NCBI GenBank assembly: GCA_049999765.1
Contig: JBNGIQ010008842.1
Coordinates: 45,262 to 109,261 of the forward strand
DNA from: Phaeoceros laevis
Taxonomy: Eukaryota > Anthocerotophyta > Anthocerotopsida > Notothyladales
Reading direction: 5' to 3'
Length of the DNA stretch: 64,000 bases
This document shows positions 51,805 through 63,800 of the stretch, piece by piece. The translations under genes were made by a program, and so were the position numbers. A model generated the notes under the pieces. The model was not told the DNA's origin and did no database searches. It saw only the letters and a list, made by a program, of their open reading frames with translations. Positions within the stretch are counted from its first letter, which is position 1, and each line of letters starts with the position of its first letter.

Positions 51805-54480
51805 TCAATTAGTATAACAACCCCCTCCTGCCGGCTCTGTAGTATTCAAATATTTGAAATTTCCAAAGTCCAACTTATTCAGCCGTACAGAGCAGAGCAG
51901 ATGCTCGGGAAGCTCGTCAGGTCTTTGTGCCTGCAAAACAATTTTGTCAAAACCAATATTGGGGCACCTGCACAGGATCCTACTCACAGGCTACCTTATG
52001 CTTCATATAATCAGCAGATAATGAGCAGACGCCCAAGTCTAAACCACACCTGAATAGTGAGACCAATATCAATGACCGACAACTTGAGACGCTCACGAAT
52101 TGTGTCCAACCCCTTTCGAGCAATGTAGCTGAAACGGTGCACGTCCAAGTCAATCTCCAGGTAATCTAAGCCCTGACATTTGCAAAGATTTCATTCAACA
52201 CGGAATTAAAAATCAAGACCTTGAGAGACTTGCAGCACAAGCATGATAAACTCCATCAGCAATATTGCAGGAACTATCAAAAGCACGTCGAGGAAGGACT
52301 CCTATGACAGCCAGACTTTCCATGCCAAGGTGTACCTTGTAAAACACATGTTGAGGCCGAGAGAGGATGGGCTTCTCGTTGTATGAGAGCATCAGTTTTT
52401 TTTCAGTTGCACTTGTTTGGAGTTCTTCCAAATTTTGTAAGCGAGCAACCAATTTCAACCTTTCCCTGAATGACATGGTGGTTTCTCCAACAATACCTCT
52501 CACCTTCTCCACATCATCGTTCACAAACTTCTGTCACATGATCGTCATTGTAAGGAACAACTTTAGGTTTGCAAAAATGTTTCTAGACATCCAAGCATGC
52601 AGGGCATGGCGGACTACCAATAGACAATAGCTAGCAGGGTGACGACAAAAAGGACCTGGAGCATATCCTTCAAATGTGAAGAACTGTGCTTCTTGAATGC
52701 ATCTGAGAGCTTGTAGTACATACAAATGCTACAACCTTCACCATCATTTTCTCCCAAAAATACAGCTGGAGGGTAGGACGGGATCTGTAGAAACAAGTAA
52801 CCTGTCAGATTGAAGCTCCATGCGCAACCCTCCTCAATAAATCCCTTCACCACATACAGAACTAACTTGTCCCAGCGGCCAAGACGGCGTAGATTTGTGT
52901 CCCCATAGCCTGGTTACGTTGAAACATACCTGTGCATTGACAATCAGAATGTGCGGCAGGTTGCCAGGTTCACCCCCAAAGGTTTGCCAAGGGAGCTCGA
53001 GATACTGAGCAATATGATTAACCTTTCGGGAGCTCAAAAACACATCTACACCAAGTGGTTCATAGATTGAGAAGTTTGGTGCACAAGACTTCCTTTTGTC
53101 CCTGCAGGGCCCGCAGCAGCAACATCAATCAGGCAGTTTTGAGCTTATCATCAGATAAATGGCCAAGATAATGTGGTGTAGCCACCCTTTAGCATCGGCT
53201 AGTGCAGAAGATTATGCAACAATCCCTGGGAGAAACATACTTGAAATAAGTGATGCCCCGTAGCTTAAAAGTTGCTGGATTCACGCGTGACCAGCATCCT
53301 TCTTTTGCTTTATTTGAAGAACACCTAGGCACCTGGGATCCTGCTACAGGTCTCTCCAAGGCTTGCATAGCTGCCACATGCAAACTTACTATTAGCTTTT
53401 CAGAAAAAAATGTGCTTAGCTACATATAAGAACTAACGACTAGCAACTTACAGTTCTCATGTGGCTCTCCTCCTGAGCGCCGCTTGAAAGATATTCGTAA
53501 AGTCACTGAACTCAGTAGTCGGGGGATACAAGAGCTGTCAAAAGATGACTTAGCGACATCATCACCAGCCTTTCCTGTCTTGCTGCACATCTGGCCATCT
53601 GAGCTATTGCTACGACCTGAGCTACAAACAGGAGAAGCCTCTGACGTGCTTGGCTTCCTACATGGAATGTCGATAGAGAGAACCTTGTCCCATTTCATAA
53701 GTCGGCTGAAGCTTGTCCTATCTACTGGTGCACTTTCAGCACCATTTGGCAGGCGTATCTCTTCAGAGCCTTCTAAAGCCCTTGAGCTACAAGAAAAGTT
53801 TATATGGCCGGGTGCATTGTTGCCTGATATGCTAGTGCTATCTACAGAATAGGGGAAAGAATTGACAGACGGGGACTCAACAGCGTCGAGACAGAGCCTT
53901 CCTGATGGCCCTGCTATCCATGCAGTAACTTTTGATACTCCCTCCTTGAGTGAGGCATAGGATAATTTTCTCATGGGCGGATGAAAATCTGCAAGCGAAC
54001 CATATCCATGAATTGATGTAATGATTCGATGTCCTTAATGATTACATATGTAAGAATTTACACATGCAAGAATTTACACATGCAAGAATTTACACATGCA
54101 AGAATTTACAGGAGTACCTTGGTCCACACTCATGAATTCGTCGTCGGAGCTCTCCATTTCGAACCACGGTAATGAATCAAACCATATCTCATCATTTGAA
54201 CCTGGTGATAACATAGGTCAAAGGAGTGCTGACAGAGGCAATGCTCGTGCGAAGTACTGGAGATTCAGACGTAGGTCCCCAGAAAAGACTGCACTTCAAA
54301 TAACAGTTGAACCAAAGAATTAGGAGGATCCGAGTTACCCTTCTGTGAAGACAACTCATCTCTTGATGAGCCAGTAGAGTTGTTGGCTGGCGATCCAGAT
54401 GCAGGAATCACTCCTTTAGGAAACCCCTTTCTATGACCTCCTTTGTCTCCTACCCTCGGCTTTGAGAGACAACCTCCCAT
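51805..54480 (-). CDS. short EDR2-like DUF1336 protein with N-terminal acylation signal
   Basis: Nine exons on the minus strand: 54480-54339, 54201-54118, 53988-53452, 53370-53241, 53101-52930, 52784-52656, 52530-52336, 52172-52050 and 51930-51805, in frame, 545 aa. The N-terminus MGGCLSKP fits N-myristoylation at Gly2 with a palmitoylation Cys4, which predicts membrane attachment. An acidic/hydrophobic motif [19 protein letters not shown] follows (exon 2), then a Ser-rich linker, then the EDR2 C-terminal domain DUF1336 (about 260-505; [57 protein letters not shown] and [17 protein letters not shown]). The PH and START domains of EDR2 itself are absent. EDR2 negatively regulates defence cell death; the function of this short type is unknown. 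The family is secure; the role is not. Confidence 0.9.
54051..54110. repeat. 16-bp tandem repeat in an intron
   Basis: About four copies of acatgcaagaatttac in the second intron of the DUF1336 gene, next to the exon-2 donor. Confidence 0.85.
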
Positions 54481-56213
54481 GCTACTAGGAAGCTGGCTGC
54501 AGCAGGGTTCCCAAGCAGGACTGTCACAGGCACTTCAGGAAAGCCTGAGCGGACCCACAAGTTTTCAATCCGAAGACAGACTGTTGCAATGCCTTCCCAT
54601 CTCCTTCACCTGGGGAATTCGCCTGCGGGGGCACCGATTTTACCCTGACAGAAGCAACAACATACAACTACCCTGTTGCATTGTTCTACAGCCAGGTATC
54701 CCCTCGTTGCACTTCGCTTCCAGCTAGCACATGGATGCACTATCTCGGCTCATCAACTCCTAAGTCCTGTACAACCTCTGAAAGCTCACATGCCCGATGA
54801 TGAAAGGGCCCCCAGAACAAGGACTTGAGATGTCCATCAGCTGGAATGACGACCCTTCTGGTGAAACTAAAATTGCCAATAAAGGAGTTTTCAAACTGCG
54901 TCTTCTCAAAACTGTGCATGCAGTTGATCAACCATGAACATGTTCCTGGTCTATATTTTTCCTCACGCTTTGCTCGTTCTTACCTCAAAACTATTCCCAA
55001 TTATCATCGAGCAGGAGCCCCACAATCAGGAAAGAGCCCACAATGTCCTAGTCTGGCTTATCGAGAATTCTTGGAGTCATGCTCCGCTTTGCCTCCGCCA
55101 GGAGGCTTGACAGGTCGACCACAAAATCTGAGCCACCTCAGTGCGTGCTAACCATCGAATTTATGCTACAGTTTGAAGGCGGGCGGTAACGATTCGGCAC
55201 GGTAGACCGCCGCACGGATCAACCTCTGAGAAGAAAATGCAGCAACTCCCAGGAAGACGTCCGGATCGGCAGCGCAACCGGCGGGGTGCGTGGCCGTGGA
55301 AATGGGCATGAGCGCACTGCCCCAATCGGTGGAGGGTCGGCATTGCAGCAAGATGAAAGTGATGGCGAGGACAGATGGTGAGATCGAGGATCCAGCACGG
55401 GTAACGCGTGGCAGCGGCTGAATTGTGCCTGGAAAGGGCAAGGTGGATGGAGATGGCGACGGCAGCCTATGATGGTGGCGTAGCTTAGCTCCCCTCCTCC
55501 CTTCGCATAGGCCCCACCGTGGTCGTGCCAGGCCTAACCGCGGTCCTCTTCCACGTGAAATTTCCGTTCGGTGGGCAAGAAGTATTGTATTGGTACTAGA
55601 CTAGGAAGTTTGGAAGGGACGGTGTGCTGCATTCCGAAAACGAATTTGCAAGTTATGGAATGAGCCAACTGAAGTCTGAAGTTGCAGGGAAGCAACGAAT
55701 TCAGAAACTACAAAATAGCAATTTCCAAAATGGAAGATACCAGTTTATAAGTAAATTAGGTTGAAAAATTAGGTTGTAAACTGAAATAGCTCATTGTAGC
55801 TCAAAAGAAGGTTTGCTTATTAGGTTATCCTAATAATATGATTGGATTATCCTATTTTGTATAATTATCGATAGTCCATTACAAGTTAGATACCACAAGG
55901 CTATTTTCCTTGAAGAAAGTCAAAAGGGAAGGTTCAGGAATTGGGAGACAAGAAAATTAAAGTCGATTTTCTTTTTAGAGCGGATTATGCCAACAATATA
56001 TTAGGGGTTTTAAGCTGGGAACATGACAAGCAAGAAGGCCTTATTGTAAAACTTTGTAAAAGTACATATAACATTAACAATTCAATAATACAGTGTACAT
56101 TGATATAAGATGAAGCTACTTATACAACTATAGGGGAGAGAAATATGGATACTTTGATAAAGAAAACTTCATTTTAGATTCCAAAAGTGGATTAAGCTAA
56201 GGTTTAGGCAAAA
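54481..56213. other. upstream region of the DUF1336 gene and AT-rich intergenic DNA
   Basis: 54481 to about 55560 is GC-moderate and probably holds the leader and promoter of the DUF1336 gene on the minus strand. The open frames at 54443-54727, 54825-55151 and 55161-55441 have no recognisable domain. From about 55660 to 56213 the DNA turns strongly AT-rich with no gene, leading into the ropporin-like gene. Confidence 0.45.
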
Positions 56214-57345
56214 ATGGCTCACACTATGGATGTGGACATTGAGCCAATTTACTGTGTAGAGCAAATTCAAATCCCAGCTGGTTTGCCAGAATTACTAAAA
56301 AATTTTGCCAAGGAAGCAATTAGATCACAACCACCTCATTTAGAAGAATTTGCAGCAGATTATTTTAGTCTCCTATACAAGATGACCAAGCTTGACTCAT
56401 CAGCTCCGCCTCCAACATTAGTTCAGGTATCTTTGGGTTGGTTGTCATCTTCTAGCCACATTTTGTCTCTTCCATTGTATTGTGTCACAACTTGAAGGTA
56501 TTGCACCTCCTCTTATAAATAGTGGTGCTTGTTATGGTCATAGCTTCAAAGATGTTGGGAAGAGCTAAGAGGAATAGAATTTATGAGCCAAGATGCAATA
56601 GAGAGCTCATGTATTGCACATGGAGTACCCAGGGCAGCTCTTAAGAAAGTTTTCACTTTGCATGACTTCAAGTCTGATTTAGTGGATCCTAAGGAGGTGG
56701 TTGTGTTGCTTCTAACATGCCTTGCACAAGTAAGCATTTCCAATGGACTGAAATAAAGATAAACTTTCTAGTACTTACAATCTAACATGTACTCACTATG
56801 TGTTTATCTTTTGTAGGCTTTGTTGCCATGACATAAACGTTCTAGGACAATCTAACATACACTCACTATGTGCTTCTTTTTTAGAGCTTTGATGCCATGA
56901 CATAAACGTTCTAGGACAATCTAACATACACTCACTACGTGCTTCTTTTTTAGAGCTTTGTTGCAGTGTTGCGCGGCATTTTTGAAATATTTGGTTTGAA
57001 TAATGGTGGAAAAATTTCGGTAGCACTATTTTTGAAATTGATGTCCTTTTTATCAAAAAGAGACCGGGATATTACTCCGCAGTGCATATCCAACCTCACT
57101 GCAGAGCTGTAAAACCTTCCTCCAATAACACCTTTTTACTAGATGAATCTAGAGCTATCATGTGTGTCTTCCTAATCTCTCTTCATGAATATGGATTAAG
57201 TTCTATGTAACATTATGTGCACACATACCCTTCCTTTTGCAGGCAAGTTCCAGGAGATAGACCTCCAGAAGTGACATATGCTCAAATAAAAAATAGCCCA
57301 CATATGCTACATTTTTTTGTCACTCCAAGCGGGGGTCCAATATGA
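56214..57345 (+). CDS. RSP11: ropporin / radial spoke protein 11-like flagellar protein (RIIa domain)
   Basis: Four exons, 56214-56426, 56544-56729, 56954-57108 and 57243-57345, in frame, 218 aa, close to the usual about 210 aa of ropporins. The N-terminus has an RIIa dimerisation-docking domain (about 17-52: IPAGLPELLKNFAKEAIRSQPP and then EEFAADYFSLL). The rest matches the ropporin-type body (LQRCWEELRGIEFMSQ, GVPRAALKKVFTLHDF, VVVLLLTCLAQ). In Chlamydomonas RSP11 is a radial-spoke subunit of the axoneme, and animal ropporins work in sperm tails. In a plant this implies flagellated sperm. It lies in AT-rich surroundings, unlike its neighbours, and the exon-3 acceptor sits in a 69-bp tandem array. 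The ends of exons 3-4 (GAG CT|GTAAAA) are inferred. RSP11 versus other RIIa proteins is a family-level call. Confidence 0.82.
56782..56962 (+). repeat. 69-70 bp tandem repeats carrying a splice acceptor
   Basis: Units start with ctaacat at 56782, 56852 and 56921 (the last partial). Each has a pyrimidine tract and AG and then GCTTTG. The first two continue gccatgacataaacg, the third continues into coding sequence. They span the end of intron 2 and the start of exon 3 of the ropporin-like gene. Confidence 0.9.
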
Positions 57346-60300
57346 GCACAAGAAACCAAGATTGGCAGATAATTATAACCCAAATGAGTTTAGGTATTTC
57401 AATATTGGAAATAATGGTTCTCCCAAAAAAGCTCAGATGCCATCACATTTTATGTTGGATGGGGTTGTGGTGTGATTAAAATATTTGTGATGGAACAAAT
57501 GTGGAGTATGTTATAAGATTTCCTTGGGTAGCAAACATCTCCTGTATGAATTGAATTGTTTGAGACATATGTCACCAATTTCAAGTCTATATTCATGCTC
57601 AAGGTTGAGTGGAATAGTCATGGCACTGTATGAATTGAATTGTTTGAGATATATGTCACCAATTTCAAGTCTATACTCATGCTCATTGACAAGGTTGAGT
57701 TGAATAATCATGTACCATGACGTGGTATATAATAGGAGCCATCCATTTTTTTAGAGGGATGTACAAGATTTATCCAAGAAGCTACTTGGGTCTAAGGTGC
57801 ACCAAAACAACAATATATAAGTACTACAAGCGTGGCAAGCATATTTGAGTACTAGAGAAACACATTGCTTTGTAATACCAATGACATATATAATGATAGA
57901 GAAGTTGGGAGAAGACATCCAAACAAGAACCTCATTGTTGCGCTTTCGGTGAGCATTATAGGCTTTGACAAAGGTACGAGGATGTAGGTTTTCAGCCTCC
58001 ATGCTTGCAGGAGAGAAACTACGGTTGCATGTAATTGCCCTTTCTTTTAGGATAGGTCCAGCTCCCCCCAATTTTTATGGAATCTGACGAAAGCCAACTC
58101 GTATCACAAAGAAGTCACAAAAGAGTTTGTGCATTATGAAACTTTGGAGTTAAAGATACTTGTCAAGCTTTAGGTCGTTTGGTGCAACAAGCGATGTACA
58201 TCACCCCCATCAAGAATTGGCCTTATGACGCCCTATCTTGGGCCCATTATTGGATCCGAATTCCCGAAAGAAATGGGGTATGGACTTCCATTGAATCGTT
58301 CTCAAGCTGAGAATAATTAATCGGCCACGGTCACGACCCCCCTTGAAAAGGGGTACCGCCCATGAATATGGGATTTGATTTGATTTATTTGCGGTGCTTA
58401 CTGGGTGAAGAGCACACCCGCAGCAAATGGGAAAGAGGACGTATTAATTCTGAGCGCCTATACGTCGTTTTCCAGTGAAGGCATTGGTGTGAGCACGCAG
58501 CGTTGTTTGCATGTAATTTCTCAGCGCGCAGTGTTTAATTTGCATGTAATTTCTAAGCTGATGAAATCATGCAAGTAGACTCATATTTTTATGCACGACA
58601 AAATTCACTGTCGACTCCATGAACCTGTAATAAGTGTACAGGTCCTTAGACTAGGTGGAGCACGTCCACTTTCCATGCTAGGCCGGCAGCTAGCTGCAGC
58701 GCAGCGGCCTATGCATGGAAATGATCATCCCTTGAGTGTCAGCCCCCTATGTTTAATACGCTCAGAGAATGTAAAGTGTGGAGTCCGACCTCCGACCGGT
58801 TCCAGAAGCGCAGGGTGGTTGCTCCAGTCGATGAAATCCACATTGGAAGATACAAGGATTTTCTCTCTTGGGGTTAATCCCACTGCACTCTCCTTTTCAG
58901 GCGTGGGCCTGCAAGTTATATTCTGTAGAGAGAGAGATAGGAGAGGCGCTCCCAACCTGCTACTAGTCTGTATAACAACCTCTTATATTGTGTCAGTTCG
59001 TCGACCTCGTCCGATGGTCAAACATGCTCCTGGCTTTGCTGCCTGCCTGGCTGGCGGGCGGCCGGGCGGCCGGGCTGATCCTAACGTTACCTTTGGACGA
59101 GCCATTGGCACCAGGTGCAGTGCAACCTCGGCCATGGTGTGGCCTACACATCAACTCAGTCTTCCCAGGACATGGCCATAGACAAGAGGTGCGCACGCAC
59201 CGACACATATGCACATCATACTTCTCTCGTAGAATCTCTACTGACTGACTGACTGATGCTCACTACCAGAAATTACGCATGCCACAACAGCATAGAGCAA
59301 GCTAATAAGTAAGCTAGCGCGGGTGGCCAGAGGATTATTATTTGAGATGGCAGTGACCGTCCAGAATCCAACATCTGATGAGCATGCTGGCGAGCCCATG
59401 ATCACTCCAGTAGTAGGGCCAAGCAGGTAGGCCCGCCCACGGCCGAGGCACGACGCCTCTTGTCTTGATCGGGATAGACTACTTTTACAGCCGCATGCAT
59501 GAGACCATGGGCACATGCATTAAAAGGGCGCCTGACGACGCACCACGCCTGCATGTGACCCTGCTCCCCTCCATAAACACGAGCCGACGTGCTGGTCTAC
59601 TTGGCGTAGCAGGATCCGGAGCAGCTACCAGGACGGTGTGAAAGGGAGACATCTGAGCTGCGTGGGCCCCTGTGAGGCCTCAGGCCATTTATGAGGTCAC
59701 TTGAGCCGGAGTTGACCATGGGCCGGCCGCACTCACTTTCTCATCCCATATCTGCTTTTCTTTTTGGATGGTCACGAGTGCCAACAAGTTGGCAACAGTT
59801 TACAAGTTTACAATATATTGTACTGTGTGGCCAACACTTTTGAGATTCACCTCTTGCGTTCGTGAGATTTTCTATTTTTGTCAATTCCTTCCTTTTTCTT
59901 CTTCTTCGTCTTCTTCCACAATGGATTCCCATGTGGACCTCCCCTTCTACTACTACCTTTCCCTTTTTAAGTTCAAGTTTTAACTTTTAATTACAAACTT
60001 AACTTGACTTCCTTTTTGGACACTTAGTTTATTCCTTCATTGTGCTAGTAATTGGTGGCCGAGCCTCACCTCATTTGTTGTTTGTTGTGTCCACAATATG
60101 GTGTAAATCATCTATTTATCCGTCTGGTCCTTCATTTGTTCACTCATTCATCCACTTGGTACAATGCTACTATGCCAAACAAACATTAGAAGAAGAATAA
60201 GCTTTACAAAATGTGCTTGTAGTAAACTAAGCTTTACTAGAAGTGCACTCCTCATGCTTGTATGGACGAGCTTAGTGTAAAACCAACACTACATATGTCA

Positions 60301-60880
60301 AAAATAAATTGGATGAGGAGAAAAAGGTTCAAATGACGTTTTAGATTGACACCCAGCCAGCATCCGCATTACAGGGCAAGGGGGCAGGTCACCGGTGGCT
60401 TGGTGGGGGCGTCTTGGAAGGTTTATTAGGGAGTGTAAGATGCACAGTAGACGATAAGACATTCTTGGGAGGGCGACTTTTTTAGGAAAAGGTCGCCGTT
60501 GAGGTGGGAGGAGCCTCAACGGAACGCCACGCCTGCTTGCCGCCGCTGAGGGGGCAGCCGTTATTCGCACACCCCACCGGAATAGGGTGGACACTTTCGG
60601 GGTTTTGGCATTTTTCCAGGTTTGGGCGGAGGTATTTTCCAACTGCCTTCCGTCGCATGATATATGGCCGTGCTGATGAGAGGTACATACCAGGCCGCGA
60701 TACCAGGCATGGAACATGTAGATCCCAGACCCCCCGGCCGGTGCGGCCCGGCTGTTTCGTTATTTTTAGCGGGCCTAGTGACGCGTCTGGGCGGATGATT
60801 TGCTCCCATTCACGGTGAAACGCTGATAAGTCGCCAACGACAAAAGCGGGAGGGTAATAATCGAGTTATTTAGAGGACGT
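57346..60880. other. intergenic DNA, no recognised gene
   Basis: An approximately 85-bp unit (ctgtatgaattgaattgtttgaga and onward) is duplicated at 57541-57625 and 57628-57712. A short motif (tttgcatgtaatttct) occurs twice at 58505-58560. At 59041-59075 a GGCGGGCGGCCGGGCGGCC run is present. CTT/CTTCTT-rich sequence lies at 59880-59920. The longest frames (58591-59181 plus, 60298-60717 minus) show no domain and rare-codon or low-complexity composition. Confidence 0.45.
57541..57712. repeat. 85-bp tandem duplication
   Basis: Two copies of a unit that begins ctgtatgaattgaattg and includes atgtcaccaatttcaagtct. The second copy has an insertion of about 6 bp near its end. It lies just downstream of the ropporin-like gene. 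Confidence 0.85.
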
Positions 60881-63800
60881 CGTGCCGAGAGGTGCACGCC
60901 ACCTCCTCTCTCTCCTCTCTCTTCACCTCTTAGTCCCTTCTCCTCCCTCGGGGCGTGAGGCCTTGAAGAACAGTTTCAACCTCCCGCAACAGTCCGCCTG
61001 TGCAGCAGCAGTCGGTGCTCACCTCCTTCTGTTGATGATGAGCCCGCCCGCCGCCTGCGCCTCCGTCGCTGTGGACGATGCGATATCGATGCTCCTGTTG
61101 CTGCTCGTCACTGCTCCTGCGCCTGCCTGCGTGCCTGTTGGTTGCTGTTTGCTGCTTGGTTCTCTCGAGCTGTGAGCGCGGGTGGAGGTTGCAACAACTG
61201 TCTTCCTGCCGCTGCAGCGTCTCTGCCTCTTCCTCTGCTATTCTTTTTGCAAAGCGTAGCTGCACTGTGCAGGTCTGTTAGGTCCCCGTTTTTTTTTTGG
61301 GCCTGCAACCTTCTGGTGCGGGCAGCACAGTGACCAGTCTTGTCTCGGGCGAGCTGCATCCGCTTGCCTGCCAATTGCCTCGTTCTCTGTTCCTCCTCCC
61401 AGGCGCACGGGCCGCATGGAAGAATCTCCTTCCGTGTGCGCTGTGGACCCGTTCCCTTCCCCTTGCTTCTCCCTCTCTCTTGATTGCGCCTCCTCCCGCC
61501 TTTATAACCCTCCCCGATTCTCCCGGTCTCCTGTCTTGCTGCGGCGGAGTTGGGAGGGAGTGTGGATGCTGCGTTCCCGGCGCGGAGAAAATTTTGTCTC
61601 CCGGCCCTCCTCTCCCGGATCGGAGTCGCTCCATTCCATTCCGGTAGTTCTTTGCCCTTAGATCTGGATGGCCTGGTGTTCTCTTTTCTTTTTTTTTTGA
61701 CAAGCCAAATGTCCTCCAAATCCATCCGTTCCGGTTCTGCTGGCGTGCTCAAAACTGGTGCTGCTCCTTGAAGTGAATGATTATTTGCTGGCTGATCATG
61801 AATTGGTGCCAATTTTTCGTTTTGAACACTGGATGACCTGCATCGGTCCCACCTGCAATTGGACCAGTATAAATGGCTGGACCTGCCTCTCGATGATGAT
61901 GAAACCGACCTTCTAGCGTCTTTGCCCTGAGCATTTCATTCTCAGACGACCTTCACGAAACATGGAGTCAGAAGAGAGAGAGCACAGCCCCCTTGCCTTG
62001 TGGATACATCTTGCTGTGGGTTTTTTGCTGTGTTTGTTCCTTTTTTATCATGCATCACAGAGGTGTTGCATTGGTCCGATCTGGCGTGTGTAGCAGGTGG
62101 TTGGCGGAGATCAATTCTCCAGGGCTGTGCCCCCTCTCTTCTCGCCCCATGTTGTGTGCTAATCACATCTGTGGGACGAGGATTCATGACAAGTTTGCGA
62201 ATTGGCCTGTAACAATTGATCTTTTCTAAGTGGCATGTTCTGTTTTATTTGTGGCAGTGAGGAAAGGAAAGGGCAACATCAGCGGTACTAGAAGCTTGGC
62301 AGGTCGATGGCGGAAGCTGAAGGAAGTCCTAGTTCTCTTGCAGGTCACAAGAACAAAAAACTCCGCAACATGTGGTCAAGCATCGTTGCGGGCTCCTAGG
62401 CACTGCTGCGTCCGCCTCACTGATATTGGTGTCAGTCAATCTCGCGCCGTTAACGTGTGTCTGGGAGCCCGCTGCGATAGCTGACCTCAGGTCGTTCTCT
62501 CTGCTGCTTCTAACGTGCAAGTGCTTGATACCCTTGAGGTAGGTGCTCCGAGTGAGTGAATTTATGCAATAAAATTCCTGCTTTGCACAGTGGTTGCTGC
62601 TTCCTTGTGGCAGGTGGATTCTACTGCGACGAGGCCTAGGGTGTAGCTCTGGGGCATGGCTTCGGACACCACCATCACCGAGGGCACTCCACCTACCTTT
62701 CCCAGCCTGGTCACGGCCTTTTCCGCCACCACGGCTCCCCTGGCCACCTCAACCATCACCCGCGCTCAGTCTCCGCTGTCACGCTGGGCCTTCTGAGCAG
62801 CTGCGCCTGCATTCCCGGTCNNNNNNNNNNNNNNNNNNNNNNNNNNNNNNNNNNNNNNNNNNNNNNNNNNNNNNNNNNNNNNNNNNNNNNNNNNNNNNNN
62901 NNNNNNNNNNNNNNNNNNNNGGTTAACACTGGATGGCCCGTACTTTCCACCATGGCCACCCCTTTCCTGCCCGTGCCTTCCCTGCCGGTCCTCACCACCC
63001 GGCCCTTGCAATGAGAACAGCCTCTGCCCTAGGGGAGGTGCGCCCTTATCACGGAGGCCCATCTGCAGCTCATCATCGTCATGGCTGTGCGCATCCACAC
63101 GGCTCCCCGCCGTCCGGTTCCGTCAACTGAGACAGTCGAACCCGGAACTATCTTCTGAGCCGGGTCAATTGCATGCGAGCCGGAGAAAGGTTTGTCAATC
63201 GAGGACACCCGGAAGAGGGAGCTGTCCCTGCGGAGGCAGTAGTTGAGGAGCCGAAAGAAACTAGGCAAGAAACGATTGTTGACAGAGGAGGCTCTGATGC
63301 TAGGCCGTCCGAGGGTCGGAAGAGATGTGCTACTGATTGAAGATTGAACGACTGCCCGCACTCCGCTGTTACCTGTGGTAGCGTACTGCCGATGCTTAGT
63401 CAGGACTGATTGTTTCATGGGTATTCACGTTACGTCCTGCAAAATTTTTGCATATAACATATGTATTTTAGGCGTTAGATATTCTTATGCGTGCCCAGCG
63501 GGTACTGGTGAATTTGGAATGCTTATGGGAGCTCCTTTTGTTTATAACTTTGTGGAGTGGCATTGTCTGCCGACATCACTTCAGTACTGGCGGTTGGCCA
63601 CATTTGTTGACCAAATACTGAAAATGAATGTGGTTTTATCTGCACAGGTCCGTTGTTTCAGAAGCTATGACTAGTCTTCTGAACTGCCAACGCTGTTGAT
63701 ATGACCTGAAAACTGGTCCGTGGCAATCCGGGACAAGTTTGACAAGGAATGACCCTTTCCTTCGGTCTCGAGTGAACTCACATCCAACCCATCAAATGTT

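Noticed and set aside
51795-51835. gcgggtagctcaattagtata, like a tRNA 5' half with an A box
   Set aside because: No anticodon or T arm follows, and the stretch overlaps the end of the DUF1336 coding exon.
61108-61812. 234-codon minus-strand frame, Arg/Gln/Lys-rich
   Set aside because: It starts with TTG, has no domain, and arises from antisense reading of CT-rich leader-like DNA.
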